From assembly GCF_015163075.1 (NCBI RefSeq), contig NZ_JADDXU010000003.1, positions 620,001 to 684,000 on the forward strand: a stretch of DNA of 64,000 nucleotides, read 5' to 3'. Under the pieces are notes generated by a model, which saw only the letters and a program-made list of their open reading frames with translations, had not been told where the DNA came from and searched no databases. Origin of the DNA: Streptomyces justiciae. GTDB lineage: Bacteria > Actinomycetota > Actinomycetes > Streptomycetales > Streptomycetaceae. Made by a program: the position numbers and the translations under genes. Numbering within the stretch: the first letter of the stretch is position 1; the number at the start of each line of letters is the position of its first letter. Positions 25,059 to 35,636 of this stretch are shown here, in pieces.

Positions 25059-25436
25059 TCAGTCCCCGTCGGGGAGGACGACGTTGAGCGCCCAGGACAC
25101 GATCGAGATGATCAGGCCACCGAGGACGGCGGTCCAGAACCCGTCGACGTGGAAGCTCAGGTCGAGCTTGTCCGCCAGCCACGACGTCAGCAGCAGCATC
25201 AGCGCGTTGACGACCAGGGTGAACAGACCGAGCGTGAGGATGAGCAGCGGGAGGCTGAGCAGCTTCACGATCGGCTTGACCAGGAAGTTGACCACGCCGA
25301 AGATCAGCGCGACGAGGATCAGCGTTCCGATCTTCTTGCCCGTGCTGTCACCGGTCAGGGTGATCTTGTCGAGCAGCCACACGGCGACCGCCAGGGCGCC
25401 CGCGTTGGCGATCGTCTTGACTACGAAATTCTTCAT
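25059..25436 (-). CDS. Phage-holin-IV/YvlD-like membrane protein
   Basis: A 125-residue protein with four hydrophobic segments: NAGALAVAVWLL, IGTLILVALIFGVVNFLV, LLSLPLLILTLGLFTLVVNA and TAVLGGLIISIVSWALNVV. The spacing, with the NFLVKPIVKLLSLP linker, matches the YvlD/phage_holin_4_2 family of small bacterial membrane proteins of unknown function (not evidence of a prophage). It heads the operon with the phosphatase 8 bp downstream, and is divergent from the cupin gene. Confidence 0.85.
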   Translation of the reverse strand: MKNFVVKTIANAGALAVAVWLLDKITLTGDSTGKKIGTLILVALIFGVVNFLVKPIVKLLSLPLLILTLGLFTLVVNALMLLLTSWLADKLDLSFHVDGFWTAVLGGLIISIVSWALNVVLPDGD

Positions 25437-25496
25437 GTGTCTGATCGTGGCAGAAGAGATCGGTTACCAGCAGTGCGACGAGGGCGGACAACTGCG

Positions 25497-25814
25497 ATGA
25501 AGGCATTCCGGCTGGACGAACTGGAGGCGGAGCGCGCCTCCAACGAGGGCGCCTACCTGCAGTTTCTGCGGGAACGGAACATGTCCGTCGGCCTGTACGC
25601 GCTCGACGCCGGTGAGCATGATCCACAGAAGCCGCACAACCAGGACGAGGTCTACTTCGTTGTGAGCGGGCGTGCCGCGATCACGGTGGGTCTGGAGACG
25701 ACCCAGGTGGCCCGGGGCAGCGTCGTGTACGTGCCGGCCGGTGTCGCCCACAAGTTCCACCACATCAGCGAGGATCTGCGGGTTCTGGTGGTCTTCTCTC
25801 CCCCGGAGAGCTGA
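25497..25814 (+). CDS. Cupin-domain protein
   Basis: A 105-residue single-domain cupin. Motif 1 is HDPQKPHNQDEVYFVVSGRA (HxH equivalent with Glu/Asp) and motif 2 is VYVPAGVAHKFHHI with its histidine, so a metal site is plausible. Family members range from isomerases to regulators and storage proteins; the function here is unknown. The ATG at 25497 has GAGGGCGGA upstream. It faces away from the holin-like gene across 60 bp. Confidence 0.88.
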   Translation: MKAFRLDELEAERASNEGAYLQFLRERNMSVGLYALDAGEHDPQKPHNQDEVYFVVSGRAAITVGLETTQVARGSVVYVPAGVAHKFHHISEDLRVLVVFSPPES

Positions 25815-25963
25815 GCCGCCGCCTCGGGGTTCCCTAGGGGTTCGATCAGGGGACGACGAGGGGTGCGAGGCCCCCGTTCGGGCCCCTGCCCGCCCTAGCA
25901 TCGAAGCAGGACATCGGAAGGATCCGGCGACAAGAGATGCCGGGGACGAGAGAGGTTGGGGCG

Positions 25964-26176
25964 ATGCGTGAGATCTTCGCGGGACTGCCGTGGTGGGTGA
26001 AGTGGATCGCGGTGCCCGTCATCGCCCTGGTCGTGTTCGGCGGGCTGATAGCCAGCGTCCTGCACTTCGTCGTCTGGCTGCTGTTCAAGGCACTTATCTT
26101 CGTGGCTTTGGTCGGCGGGCTCATCTACGTCGTACGGAAGTTCACGACGAGCTCATCGTCGCGCAGCGACTGGTGA
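25964..26176 (+). CDS. DUF5326-type small membrane protein
   Basis: A 70-residue protein starting MREIFAGLPWWVKWIAVPVI, with two long hydrophobic helices (WIAVPVIALVVFGGLI and LLFKALIFVALVGGLIYVV) and a polar Ser-rich tail ending SSSSRSDW. This pattern is familiar from Streptomyces proteins next to ssgR (DUF5326, recalled). Function is unknown. Two starts are possible; ATG 25964 with GAGAGG is preferred to ATG 25937. Confidence 0.8.
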   Translation: MREIFAGLPWWVKWIAVPVIALVVFGGLIASVLHFVVWLLFKALIFVALVGGLIYVVRKFTTSSSSRSDW

Positions 26177-26205
26177 GGTCCGCACGGGCCATGGGTGACG
26201 GGTAT

Positions 26206-26249
26206 CGGTGATCGGTAACAGGAATCACCGGTTCCCTCGCGCGAGGGAA
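26206..26249. promoter_or_regulatory. Two adjacent dyads upstream of ssgR
   Basis: CGGTGAT/ATCACCG (26206-26230, 11-nt spacer) is followed directly by the 18-bp perfect palindrome TTCCCTCGCGCGAGGGAA (26232-26249). They lie 140-185 bp before ssgR and may be operators or, for the second, a terminator for the DUF5326-type gene. No binding protein can be named from sequence. Confidence 0.45.
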
Positions 26250-26390
26250 GTTTTCGGCACAGGCCGTCTGTGAGCGGTGGCGGGCGGTTAAAGTCCGGAA
26301 TTCGACGCGGGGACGATCCCCCGCGAGCGGCGTACACCCCCTCCCGTGTCCCCCCGCACGGGCAGCCCCCTCGCGCTTCGGGAGTGACCC

Positions 26391-27326
26391 TTGGCCACGG
26401 TTGACACCGCACCCGCAGAACTTCACGTACCCGTACAGACGGCGCCTCCGCCACGACCGGCGGCTTCGGCTGGACAGACGACTCCTGTACGACCGGTGAC
26501 TCCCGTTGAGCGGCACGCGGCGACGCCTGTCCAACGGCCGGAGCGGTCGGACCATGCCGACCAGCAGGAGCAGACCCCCTCCACGACCCTCATCGGCTCG
26601 GTCCAGCGCGCGATGCGCCTGCTGGAGTCCGTCGCCGGGCATGAACACGGCGCCCCCGCCAAGCAACTGGCCCGGGAGACCGGCCTCGCCCTGCCGACCG
26701 CCTACCACCTGCTGCGCACCCTCGTGCACGAGGGCTATCTGCGCCGGGACAAGGGTCTGTTCTTCCTCGGCGAGGCGGCCGAGCGGCTGAGCAGCAGCGG
26801 AGCCAAGCAGAAACGTCGCAGCACGGTCGTCGAGGCGCTGGCCCACTGGCGGGACGTGATCGGCGTACCCGTGTACTACGCGATGTACCGCGAGGGCGAG
26901 ATCGAGGTCATGTGCGTCTCCGACACCCCGGGCAACCCCGCGGTGGAGGAGTGGGCCGACTTCCGTGAGACGGGGCATGCGCACGCCATCGGCCAGTGTC
27001 TGCTGTCCCAACTGGACGAGGGCGCCCGCCGCGATCACCTCGAGCGCTACCCCGTGCAGGCCATCACCCCGTACACCGTGCACGACAACCACACACTGCT
27101 CCGGCGCCTGGATCGGATGGGGCGGATGGAGCCGGTCTTCGAACAGCAGGAGTACGCGCTCGGCACGGTGTGCGCGGCGATCCCGATCACGATCGGACCG
27201 ACCGCCGCGACCATGGCCATTTCTCTCCCCTCCCATCAGGCGGACCGGCTGATGGATGCCACACGTCGGCTGCAGAGCGAGATCGGACAGCTTCTGGGGT
27301 CGCTCGCGATCTCTATCAGTATCTGA
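26391..27326 (+). CDS. ssgR: SsgR, IclR-family activator of ssgA
   Basis: A 311-residue IclR regulator. After a 65-residue Pro/Ala/Thr-rich leader comes the winged helix TLIGSVQRAMRLLESVAG with ALPTAYHLLRTLVHEGYLRR, then the effector domain (EGEIEVMCVSDTPG, ETGHAHAIGQCLL, CAAIPITIGPTAATM). Position immediately before ssgA identifies SsgR, the pathway-specific activator needed for ssgA expression during development. The TTG start at 26391 has GGGAG at 6 nt; a later start trimming the leader is possible. Confidence 0.92.
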   Translation: MATVDTAPAELHVPVQTAPPPRPAASAGQTTPVRPVTPVERHAATPVQRPERSDHADQQEQTPSTTLIGSVQRAMRLLESVAGHEHGAPAKQLARETGLALPTAYHLLRTLVHEGYLRRDKGLFFLGEAAERLSSSGAKQKRRSTVVEALAHWRDVIGVPVYYAMYREGEIEVMCVSDTPGNPAVEEWADFRETGHAHAIGQCLLSQLDEGARRDHLERYPVQAITPYTVHDNHTLLRRLDRMGRMEPVFEQQEYALGTVCAAIPITIGPTAATMAISLPSHQADRLMDATRRLQSEIGQLLGSLAISISI

Positions 27327-27425
27327 AAACTCACTCCTTGTGATCTCCCGTATACGTTCAGCAAGATTCCACCAGAGTCAGAGGGATCATTCCCGGCCAG
27401 TTGACGGCAGATGACGGGGTAGACG

Positions 27426-27863
27426 ATGGACGAGTCCGTACAGGCAGAGGTCATGATGAGCTTTCTCGTGTCCGAGGAGCTCTCGTTCCGTATCCCGGTG
27501 GAGCTGCGCTACGAGACCTGTGATCCCTACGCGGTGCGACTGACCTTCCACCTGCCCGGGGACGCCCCCGTGACCTGGGCCTTCGGGCGCGAGTTGCTGA
27601 TCGACGGCGTGGGGCGGCCGAGCGGCGACGGGGATGTGCGCATTGCGCCGGCGGAGCACGAGACGCTCGGTGAGGTGCTGATCCGGCTTCAGGTCGGCGC
27701 CGACCAGGCGCTGTTCCGCTCGTCGACGGCGCCGCTCATCGCCTTCCTCGACCGCACCGACAAGCTGGTGCCGCTGGGCCAGGAAGGGGCGCTCGCGGAC
27801 TTCGACGCCCATCTCGACGAGGCGCTGGACCGCATTCTGGCGGAGGAGCAGAGCGCGGGCTGA
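27426..27863 (+). CDS. ssgA: SsgA, sporulation-specific cell division activator
   Basis: A 145-residue SALP-family protein. The core SFLVSEELSFRIPVELRYE, the segment TFHLPGDAPVTWAFGRELL and LIAFLDRTDKLVPLGQE are diagnostic of SsgA itself. SsgA recruits SsgB, which positions FtsZ at future septa in aerial hyphae, and it also marks sites of germ-tube and branch formation. It lies 99 bp after ssgR, its activator. Internal Met codons at 27453/27456 are alternative starts. Confidence 0.97.
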   Translation: MDESVQAEVMMSFLVSEELSFRIPVELRYETCDPYAVRLTFHLPGDAPVTWAFGRELLIDGVGRPSGDGDVRIAPAEHETLGEVLIRLQVGADQALFRSSTAPLIAFLDRTDKLVPLGQEGALADFDAHLDEALDRILAEEQSAG

Positions 27864-27899
27864 AGCGTCACGCCGGTAGGGGAGGCGGAACGCTTCAGC
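27859..27899 (+). terminator. Probable terminator of ssgA
   Basis: GCTGAAGCGT and ACGCTTCAGC form a perfect 10-bp stem separated by 21 nt, overlapping the ssgA stop. Beyond it, 27900-28074 has G-rich runs but no gene I can support. Confidence 0.55.
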
Positions 27900-28074
27900 G
27901 CCGGTGTGGAGGGGTGCAGGAACGCTTCTTCTGGGGAGGGGTGCGTTCGTGTGTTCTGGGCGGCTGGGGCGTGGGGCGTTCCGGCGTGGGCCGGTTCTGG
28001 AGCCTGCACGGCGTTGTGGCTGGGTGGTCGGGTGGCCGAGTGGCTGGGCCGGGTCGGTTGGGGGCGGCGCGGCG

Positions 28075-29925
28075 TCAGTGCTTACGGCGGCGCCCGCGGC
28101 CACCCCGTGCGGTGGCCGGCTGCGGAGCCTGGGCGCCCTGTGTGCCGTACGCCCCAGCTTGCGCCCCGGGCTGTGCGCCTGCCTGCGTGCCCGCCGGAGT
28201 CGGCTCGCCGCCTGTCGGAATCGTGCCGGAGCCGGGCCGGTCGGCCGACACCACCAGCGCCGCGAGGGCCGTCGTGACCGGGACGGACGCCACCAGGCCG
28301 ATCGAGCCGACGAGCGTCCGCACGATCTCCTCCGCCACCAACTCGCTGTTGGCGACCGTCCCCACGCTGCTCTGCGCGATCGAGAAGAGCAGCAGCAGAG
28401 GCAACGCGGCGCCCGCATAGGCGAGGACGAGCGTGTTGACGACCGAGGCGATGTGGTCGCGGCCGATGCGGATGCCCGCGCGGTACAGCCCGCGCCAGCC
28501 CATCGAGGGGTTGGCCTCGTGCAGCTCCCAGACCGCCGAGGTCTGCGTGACCGTGACGTCGTCGAGGACGCCGAGCGAGCCGATGATGACGCCGGCGAGC
28601 AGCAGACCGCTCATGTCGATCGACGGAAACAGGCCATGGATCAGACCCGTGTTGTCGTCGGTGTTGCCGGTGAGCGCCGCCCAGCCGATGAACAGCGAGC
28701 CGAGGATGCCGATCAGCAGCAGTGAGATCAGCGTTCCGAGCACCGCGACGGAGGTTCTCGCCGACAGCCCGTGACACAGATACAGCGCGATCAGCATGAT
28801 GGCGCTCGCCCCGATCACGGCCACGACCAGCGGGTTCGAACCCTGGAGGATCGCGGGCAGGATGAAGAAGTTCAGGATCAGGAAGCTGATCGCCAGCGCG
28901 ACGAGAGCCATGACACCGCGCAACCGCCCGACGACCACGACGGCCAGGGCGAAGATGCCGGCGAGCAGGGCCATGGGGAACCGGCGGTTCACGTCGGTGA
29001 CCGAGTACTGCAGGTCCTTCGGCGCGGAGGGCTCGTAGGCGACCACGACCTTCTCGCCCTCGTGCAACTGCCGAGACTGGTCCGGCTGCACGATCTCGGT
29101 GAACGTACGGCCCTTGTCCTTGCCGGTGTCGACGCGGATCGTGGCCTTCTTGCAGGTGCCGTCGGCCTGTTGCTGGGCGGAGGAGCCCTCGGCCGTGGAG
29201 GTGTCGCCGGTCGGCGTCTCGCCGGAGGCGTTGACGGACTTGCAGCTCACCTCGTCGACCTTGGTGACGGTGGCCTGCTGGGTCTGCCGGTCGAAGCCGA
29301 CGCCGGTGCGCTCGTGCGCGGGGGCACCGCCGGGCCACAGCACGGCGAGGCCCACCAGAACGGCGGCACCGAACGGGATGAGGATCGCCGCGATGACCTT
29401 GCGCAGGTGCTTGGAGACGGGGGCCGCGGGGCCGTGGCTGTGACTGTGGCCGTGCGAGTGACCGTGCCCGCCGCCACCTCCCGTGCCACCGCCATCTCCC
29501 GTGCCGCCGCCGCTGCCTTCCCTCGGGAAGGCGCCGTGCCCGCCATCGGTGCCGTGTGCGTGCTCGTGGCTGTGGCCGGGGCCGCCGGCAGGGTCGTGAC
29601 CGTGGTGGTGACCGCCGCCGCTTGCCGGCCCGCGTTCGACCCGGCCGCCGGGTCGGGGCCCTTGCTCGAATCCTCCGCCGGGCCCAGGACGAGGACCGGG
29701 CCCAGGACGAGGACCGGGCCCAGGACGAGGACCGGGTCCAGGTCCAGGACCGGAAGCAGGTCCGGGACCGGGCCCGCGCCCATTCCAGCCACCCGGCCCT
29801 GGCCCGTTCCAGCCGCCGGACTCAGGCCCGTTCCAGTCATCCGGCCCGGGCTGAGCGCCGCCGCCTCTGCGGCCGGGGCCACGGGGTGGCTCGGGCGGAT
29901 ACGGGGGCTGCGGTGTCGTGGTCAC
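28075..29925 (-). CDS. YibE/F-like membrane protein with Gly/Pro repeats and His-rich segment
   Basis: A 616-residue protein. Residues about 1-165 are low complexity: Gly/Pro/Arg repeats, then histidine-rich stretches (GGHHHGHD, GHSHEHAHG, GHGHSHGHSHSHG) that could bind metal. A first helix lies near VIAAILIPFGAAVLVGLAVL, then an extracytoplasmic domain with YSVTDVNRRFP, then about seven helices including the YibE/F features VALAISFLILNFFILPAI and GVLDDVTVTQTSAVWEL. A Gly/Ala/Gln tail ends in basic residues. Function is not established for the family. The start is a GTG with a weak site. It is divergent from thiC across the riboswitch region. Confidence 0.85.
   Translation of the reverse strand: MTTTPQPPYPPEPPRGPGRRGGGAQPGPDDWNGPESGGWNGPGPGGWNGRGPGPGPASGPGPGPGPRPGPGPRPGPGPRPGPGGGFEQGPRPGGRVERGPASGGGHHHGHDPAGGPGHSHEHAHGTDGGHGAFPREGSGGGTGDGGGTGGGGGHGHSHGHSHSHGPAAPVSKHLRKVIAAILIPFGAAVLVGLAVLWPGGAPAHERTGVGFDRQTQQATVTKVDEVSCKSVNASGETPTGDTSTAEGSSAQQQADGTCKKATIRVDTGKDKGRTFTEIVQPDQSRQLHEGEKVVVAYEPSAPKDLQYSVTDVNRRFPMALLAGIFALAVVVVGRLRGVMALVALAISFLILNFFILPAILQGSNPLVVAVIGASAIMLIALYLCHGLSARTSVAVLGTLISLLLIGILGSLFIGWAALTGNTDDNTGLIHGLFPSIDMSGLLLAGVIIGSLGVLDDVTVTQTSAVWELHEANPSMGWRGLYRAGIRIGRDHIASVVNTLVLAYAGAALPLLLLFSIAQSSVGTVANSELVAEEIVRTLVGSIGLVASVPVTTALAALVVSADRPGSGTIPTGGEPTPAGTQAGAQPGAQAGAYGTQGAQAPQPATARGGRGRRRKH
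29681..29752 (-). repeat. Tandem 18-bp coding repeat in the YibE/F-like gene
   Basis: Three exact copies of GGCCCAGGACGAGGACCG (read on the + strand) and a fourth degenerate copy. It encodes GPGPRP units in the disordered N terminus. Copy number may vary between strains by slippage. Confidence 0.9.
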
Positions 29926-30004
29926 CGACCGATCATCGCAAGAACGGCAGGGGCCCTCTGTTCACCGCGCCCGAATTGACGCTAGCGTGGAGGCACCTTT
30001 GTAC

Positions 30005-31984
<1,980 letters not shown>

Positions 31985-32048
31985 GTACCGAGTGATGGGG
32001 CGGCGGCGGGGACAGGTGTACCCCTTGTCCGTGCCGTCGGTCGGACAT

Positions 32049-32100
32049 CCGGCTTGCGCTCCCCCGAAGGCGGTTGGTCGCGGCGAGGGGCGCAAGCCGG
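32049..32100. terminator. Terminator between thiC and the next convergent gene
   Basis: CCGGCTTGCG and CGCAAGCCGG form a perfect 10-bp outer stem with partly paired C-rich/G-rich inner sequence, located between the convergent stop codons. Confidence 0.6.
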
Positions 32101-32103
32101 GGG

Positions 32104-32964
32104 TCACTCCGGCTGGTGTTCGGGGCCGCCGAAGTCCGGGCTGGTGTAGTCCGGGCTGCTGAAGCTGGGGCGGGAGCCCGTGGTGCCGTCGTCCGGGCTG
32201 CTGAAGCCCGGGCGGTCGTAGCCGAGGTTGGGCATGCGGCTGGGCGCCTGCGGTGTGGTGCGGTGCAGGGCTGCCGCGGTGCCGGGGTCGGCCAGGGCGT
32301 CCCGCAGGAAGGGCAGGACGCCCCGCTCCAGCAGGGCGTCGTGCCAGGCTTCCCTGGCGCGGGCGACCTCCCCGGTCAGCTCGGCGTACGGCCCGGTGTC
32401 GACGAGCGAGGGGCGGTTGCGCAGGGCGGTGAGCAGCAGCCCCACCGCGGCGACCAGGATCGCCACCGCGGTCATCGCGCCGAAGACCCAGCCCGTGGTC
32501 AGCATCGTCCTGGCGAACGCCTGTTCCGGGTCGAGCATCTTCAGGATGTAGCCGACCAGCAGGAATATCGCCGCGGCGGTGCCGGCGAGGACGGGAGCCA
32601 GCACCGCGACGACGGCGACGGCGCCCGCGCCGGCGGTCTCGGCGACCTCTCCCATGGTGGCGGCGAGCCCCGCCGCGCTCGAACCGGACTCCGCGGAGCC
32701 GGTCTCGCGCACGGACGTCGGGGTGGACGGCGCCGGCTGGCGCAGTTCCTCGCGGACCTTCACGTAGTGCTGGTACTCGGTCGCCGCGGCCGCCGTGATG
32801 ATCGCGGTGGCGTTGAGCGCCATGGTGCGCAGCTGTTCGGGATTGAGCCGCTGTCCCACAGCGGCCAGTTCCGGGCGGTGTGGGGCGGAGCGCAGCGCCT
32901 CATCGAGGATCCGCTCGTATTCCTGGCGGTCCTCGCTCAGCAGGTGCTGCGGAACGCTGTTCAT
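32104..32964 (-). CDS. Hypothetical membrane protein with C-terminal FSSPD repeats
   Basis: A 286-residue protein of unknown function. The N-terminal half is soluble and helical (LLSEDRQEYERILDEALRS), then comes a pair of long hydrophobic segments, GAVAVVAVLAPVLAGTAAAI with FLLVGYIL and WVFGAMTAVAILVAAVGLLL. The C terminus carries repeated FSSPD/TSPD motifs and a Pro/Gly tail. No catalytic motif is seen. The ATG at 32964 is 7 nt after a GGGGG stretch. Its neighbours (thiC, metallophosphoesterase) give no functional hint. Confidence 0.75.
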   Translation of the reverse strand: MNSVPQHLLSEDRQEYERILDEALRSAPHRPELAAVGQRLNPEQLRTMALNATAIITAAAATEYQHYVKVREELRQPAPSTPTSVRETGSAESGSSAAGLAATMGEVAETAGAGAVAVVAVLAPVLAGTAAAIFLLVGYILKMLDPEQAFARTMLTTGWVFGAMTAVAILVAAVGLLLTALRNRPSLVDTGPYAELTGEVARAREAWHDALLERGVLPFLRDALADPGTAAALHRTTPQAPSRMPNLGYDRPGFSSPDDGTTGSRPSFSSPDYTSPDFGGPEHQPE

Positions 32965-33163
32965 GTGCATCCCCCGATGCTCCGTAGGGCTTGGGGCTCG
33001 CATGACTGTGAGCCGTCGGGCAGAAACGGAGGGGAGCCTGCTACGGATAAGCCGATGGTAGAGCGGTCACCGCACAGGGTGACAGGGGGTTTCCAGAAAT
33101 TGGGCCCTGGCCTGCGCCGTCTCCGATCGGTCCGGCATGGGGGATCGTCTGCCCGGTGAACGT

Positions 33164-34246
33164 TCAGATATCCAGCGGAAGTTGCTGGACCAGCAGCTTT
33201 CCGGCCATGGTCACGCCGCCGTCCATCGCGATGGCCAGTCCGTCGGCGTAGACGTGCGGTCCCTCGACCACGGGGCCGCCCCCGTCCTCGCCGTCCTCGG
33301 AGCCGACTTCGCCCAGGAGGTAGGGAATCGGGCTGTGTCCGTGAACGATCCGGGTGCCGCCGTACGTATCGAGCAGGGACCGCACATGGTCGGCGCCGCC
33401 CTCGTCGCGGAAGGAGAAGCGCTTGGTGAACTTGCGGAACAGGTCCCACACCTCGTCGGCGTCGTTGCGCGTGAGGGTCTCGCGGACCGTGTCGTTGACC
33501 GCCTCGATCGAGTCGCCGTAGTCGAGGTAGGCGGTGGTGTCCGAGTGGACGAGCAGATGACCGTCGACGGCCTCCATGGCGTCGAGGCGGGCCATCCACT
33601 GCAGGTGGTGGTCCTGGAGGCGGTCCATGTCGGTCTTCTGCCCGCCGTTGAGCAGCCAGGCCGCCTGGAAGGTGGCGGTGCCCGCGCCGGAGTTGACGGG
33701 GGTGTCGCCGAACCGCTTGGCGCCGAGCAGCAGCAGCTCGTGGTTGCCCATGAGGGCCTTGCAGTAGCCGCCGGCTGCGGCGGCCTCCGCGGACAGCCGC
33801 ATCACGAGGTCGATGACGCCGATGCCGTCCGGGCCGCGGTCGGTGAAGTCGCCGAGGAACCACAGCCGGGCGGTGCCGGCGCACCAGTTGCCCGCGGAGT
33901 CGATGAGGCCCTTCTCCTGGAGGGCCGCCACCAGCTCGTCGAGATAGCCGTGCACATCCCCGACGACGAACAGGGCGCCCGGCCCGTCCACGGGCTGCGG
34001 GACCACGGCCGGGTCGACGCTCACCTGAAGGGTGTCACCGCGGTTGACGACCGGAAGGTTCCGCTCCGTCGGGGTGTACCCCTCCGGGTAACCCTCGGGG
34101 TACGCCTCCTCGTGGGGCGGCGCGACGTCGCCGGGGTGCGTGCTGTGGCCGTACGGACCGGTCTCGTGGACGTACGCGGGTACCCGGAAGTCGCGCAACG
34201 TCGCCGTCCGCTCCGCCTCGGGTCCCTGACCGGCCCCCTGAGTCAT
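33164..34246 (-). CDS. Calcineurin-like metallophosphoesterase (PPP-type)
   Basis: A 360-residue phosphatase. All five metal-site blocks are present: VVGDVHGYLDEL, FLGDFTDRGPDG, LMGNHELLLLG, VHSD and IVHGHSPIPYL. The GDVHG/GDFTDRG/GNHE arrangement is that of serine/threonine protein phosphatases and bis(5'-nucleosyl)-tetraphosphatases, so either substrate type is possible. An 80-residue disordered leader (YPEGYPEGY) precedes the domain. The ATG follows GGAGGGG. It is preceded by a non-coding stretch separating it from the LacI gene. Confidence 0.9.
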   Translation of the reverse strand: MTQGAGQGPEAERTATLRDFRVPAYVHETGPYGHSTHPGDVAPPHEEAYPEGYPEGYTPTERNLPVVNRGDTLQVSVDPAVVPQPVDGPGALFVVGDVHGYLDELVAALQEKGLIDSAGNWCAGTARLWFLGDFTDRGPDGIGVIDLVMRLSAEAAAAGGYCKALMGNHELLLLGAKRFGDTPVNSGAGTATFQAAWLLNGGQKTDMDRLQDHHLQWMARLDAMEAVDGHLLVHSDTTAYLDYGDSIEAVNDTVRETLTRNDADEVWDLFRKFTKRFSFRDEGGADHVRSLLDTYGGTRIVHGHSPIPYLLGEVGSEDGEDGGGPVVEGPHVYADGLAIAMDGGVTMAGKLLVQQLPLDI

Positions 34247-34468
34247 CAGACCCCTCCACCATCGCGCCGCATCTGCACCGCTTCGGACTGCCTGGTCGCA
34301 GCGGCCCGCGGTGTCGTGGGCCCATCATAGGAATGCGGATCGCGCCATGTGATGACCCAGGGGTGGTGAATCGGCGCAAGAGTCCAGTTCACCGCGGCTT
34401 TCGCCCCGATTGGGCAGGGCTTCGGCCACCTGCTGACGACCCGGTGAGGGCCGTACGGCGTCCGCGCT

Positions 34469-35581
34469 CTACTTCTCCTCCGGTGACCGGGGCGGGCTGA
34501 CGGTCGTCCGCGGCGGGCGTCGCTGGGACGAAGTGCGCACGATCAGTTCGGTCGGTATCACCTGCTCGACCGGTTGGTCCGACTCGACCCCTTCGATGGC
34601 GTCGATGAGGAGCTGGACGACCGCCGTGCCGATGCGTCGCGGCTTCAGCGAGAGCGTGGTGATGGGGGGCTCCGTGCTGGCGTACACGGTGGATTCGCTG
34701 CAGCAGACCAGAAGCAGGTCCTCCGGTACGCGCAGCCCGTAGCGACGGGCGGCGGCGAGCAGATCGGTGCCGTTGGGGTCGAACAGGCCGTAGACGGCGT
34801 CGGGCCGGTCGGGCCGGGCCAGCAGCCGGTCGGCGGCGACGGCGCCCGCACAGGGGTCGTGGGCCGGATAGGCCTCGTACACCGGGTCCTGGCCGACCCG
34901 CTCGCACCAGCGCAGGTACGCCGTCGTCGACAGATGCGTGTAGGTGTCGGTCGACGTCCCCGTCAGCAGGCCGATGCGGCGGGCGCCGGCGTCGGCCAGA
35001 TGGTCGAGGATGCCGAGCACGGCGGCCTCGTGGTCGTTGTCGACCCAGGCGGTCACCGGCAGCTCGCCGGCCGGGCGGCCGTCGGAGACCACCGGCAGTC
35101 CCTGCCGGACCAGCTCGCTGACGACCGGGTCCTGGTCGGACGGATCGATGACGACCGTGCCGTCCAGGGCGACGTTCGACCACACGTCGTGGCGTGAGGT
35201 CGCCGGGAGGATGACGAGCGCGTAGCCGCGGGCGAGCGCGGCCGAGGTGGCGGCCCGGGCCATCTCGGCGAAGTACGCGAACTCGGTGAAGGTGAAAGGT
35301 TCATCCCCGTACGTCGTCACGGTCAGGCCGATGAGTCCCGACTTGCCGGTACGGAGGGTTCGGGCCGCTGCCGACGGGCGATAGCCCAGTCGGTCGGCGA
35401 CTTCTCGGACATGGCGTCGGGTGGCGTCCGGGAGCCGGCCCTTGCCGTTGAGGGCATCGGAGACGGTCGTGATGGAGACTCCGGCGGCGGCGGCCACGTC
35501 TCTGATGCCCGCCCGGCCCGGTCGGCTGCCTCGACGTGAGGTTTCCGCGCGGCTCACCTGGTGCTTCCCTGCTGCTGTCAT
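34469..35581 (-). CDS. LacI-family transcriptional regulator
   Basis: A 370-residue LacI/GalR regulator. The N-terminal helix-turn-helix is IRDVAAAAGVSITTVSDALNG followed by GKGRLPDATRRHVREVADRL; the periplasmic-binding-like ligand domain extends through LIGLTVTTYGDEPF, RRIGLLTGTSTDTY and PPITTLSLKPRRIG. The ligand is unknown. The ATG at 35581 is at the start of family similarity; no clear ribosome-binding site is seen. A 9-bp inverted repeat lies 56-92 bp upstream. It is divergent from hisC. From memory, the S. coelicolor counterpart is named rstP. Confidence 0.92.
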   Translation of the reverse strand: MTAAGKHQVSRAETSRRGSRPGRAGIRDVAAAAGVSITTVSDALNGKGRLPDATRRHVREVADRLGYRPSAAARTLRTGKSGLIGLTVTTYGDEPFTFTEFAYFAEMARAATSAALARGYALVILPATSRHDVWSNVALDGTVVIDPSDQDPVVSELVRQGLPVVSDGRPAGELPVTAWVDNDHEAAVLGILDHLADAGARRIGLLTGTSTDTYTHLSTTAYLRWCERVGQDPVYEAYPAHDPCAGAVAADRLLARPDRPDAVYGLFDPNGTDLLAAARRYGLRVPEDLLLVCCSESTVYASTEPPITTLSLKPRRIGTAVVQLLIDAIEGVESDQPVEQVIPTELIVRTSSQRRPPRTTVSPPRSPEEK

Positions 35582-35636
35582 GGCGAGCCGATAGTAGGGC
35601 TCATGCGGTGGGGTAGTGCGGACGCATATGCACGCG

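Noticed and set aside
25059..25436. Phage-related reading of the holin-family protein
   Set aside because: Holin-IV/YvlD membrane proteins are chromosomal in many actinobacteria, and no integrase, capsid or lysis genes are nearby.
27900..28074. G-rich stretch after ssgA, possible G-quadruplex-forming DNA
   Set aside because: Several GGG/GGGG runs are present, but such runs are common in GC-rich DNA and no conserved structure or gene could be made out.
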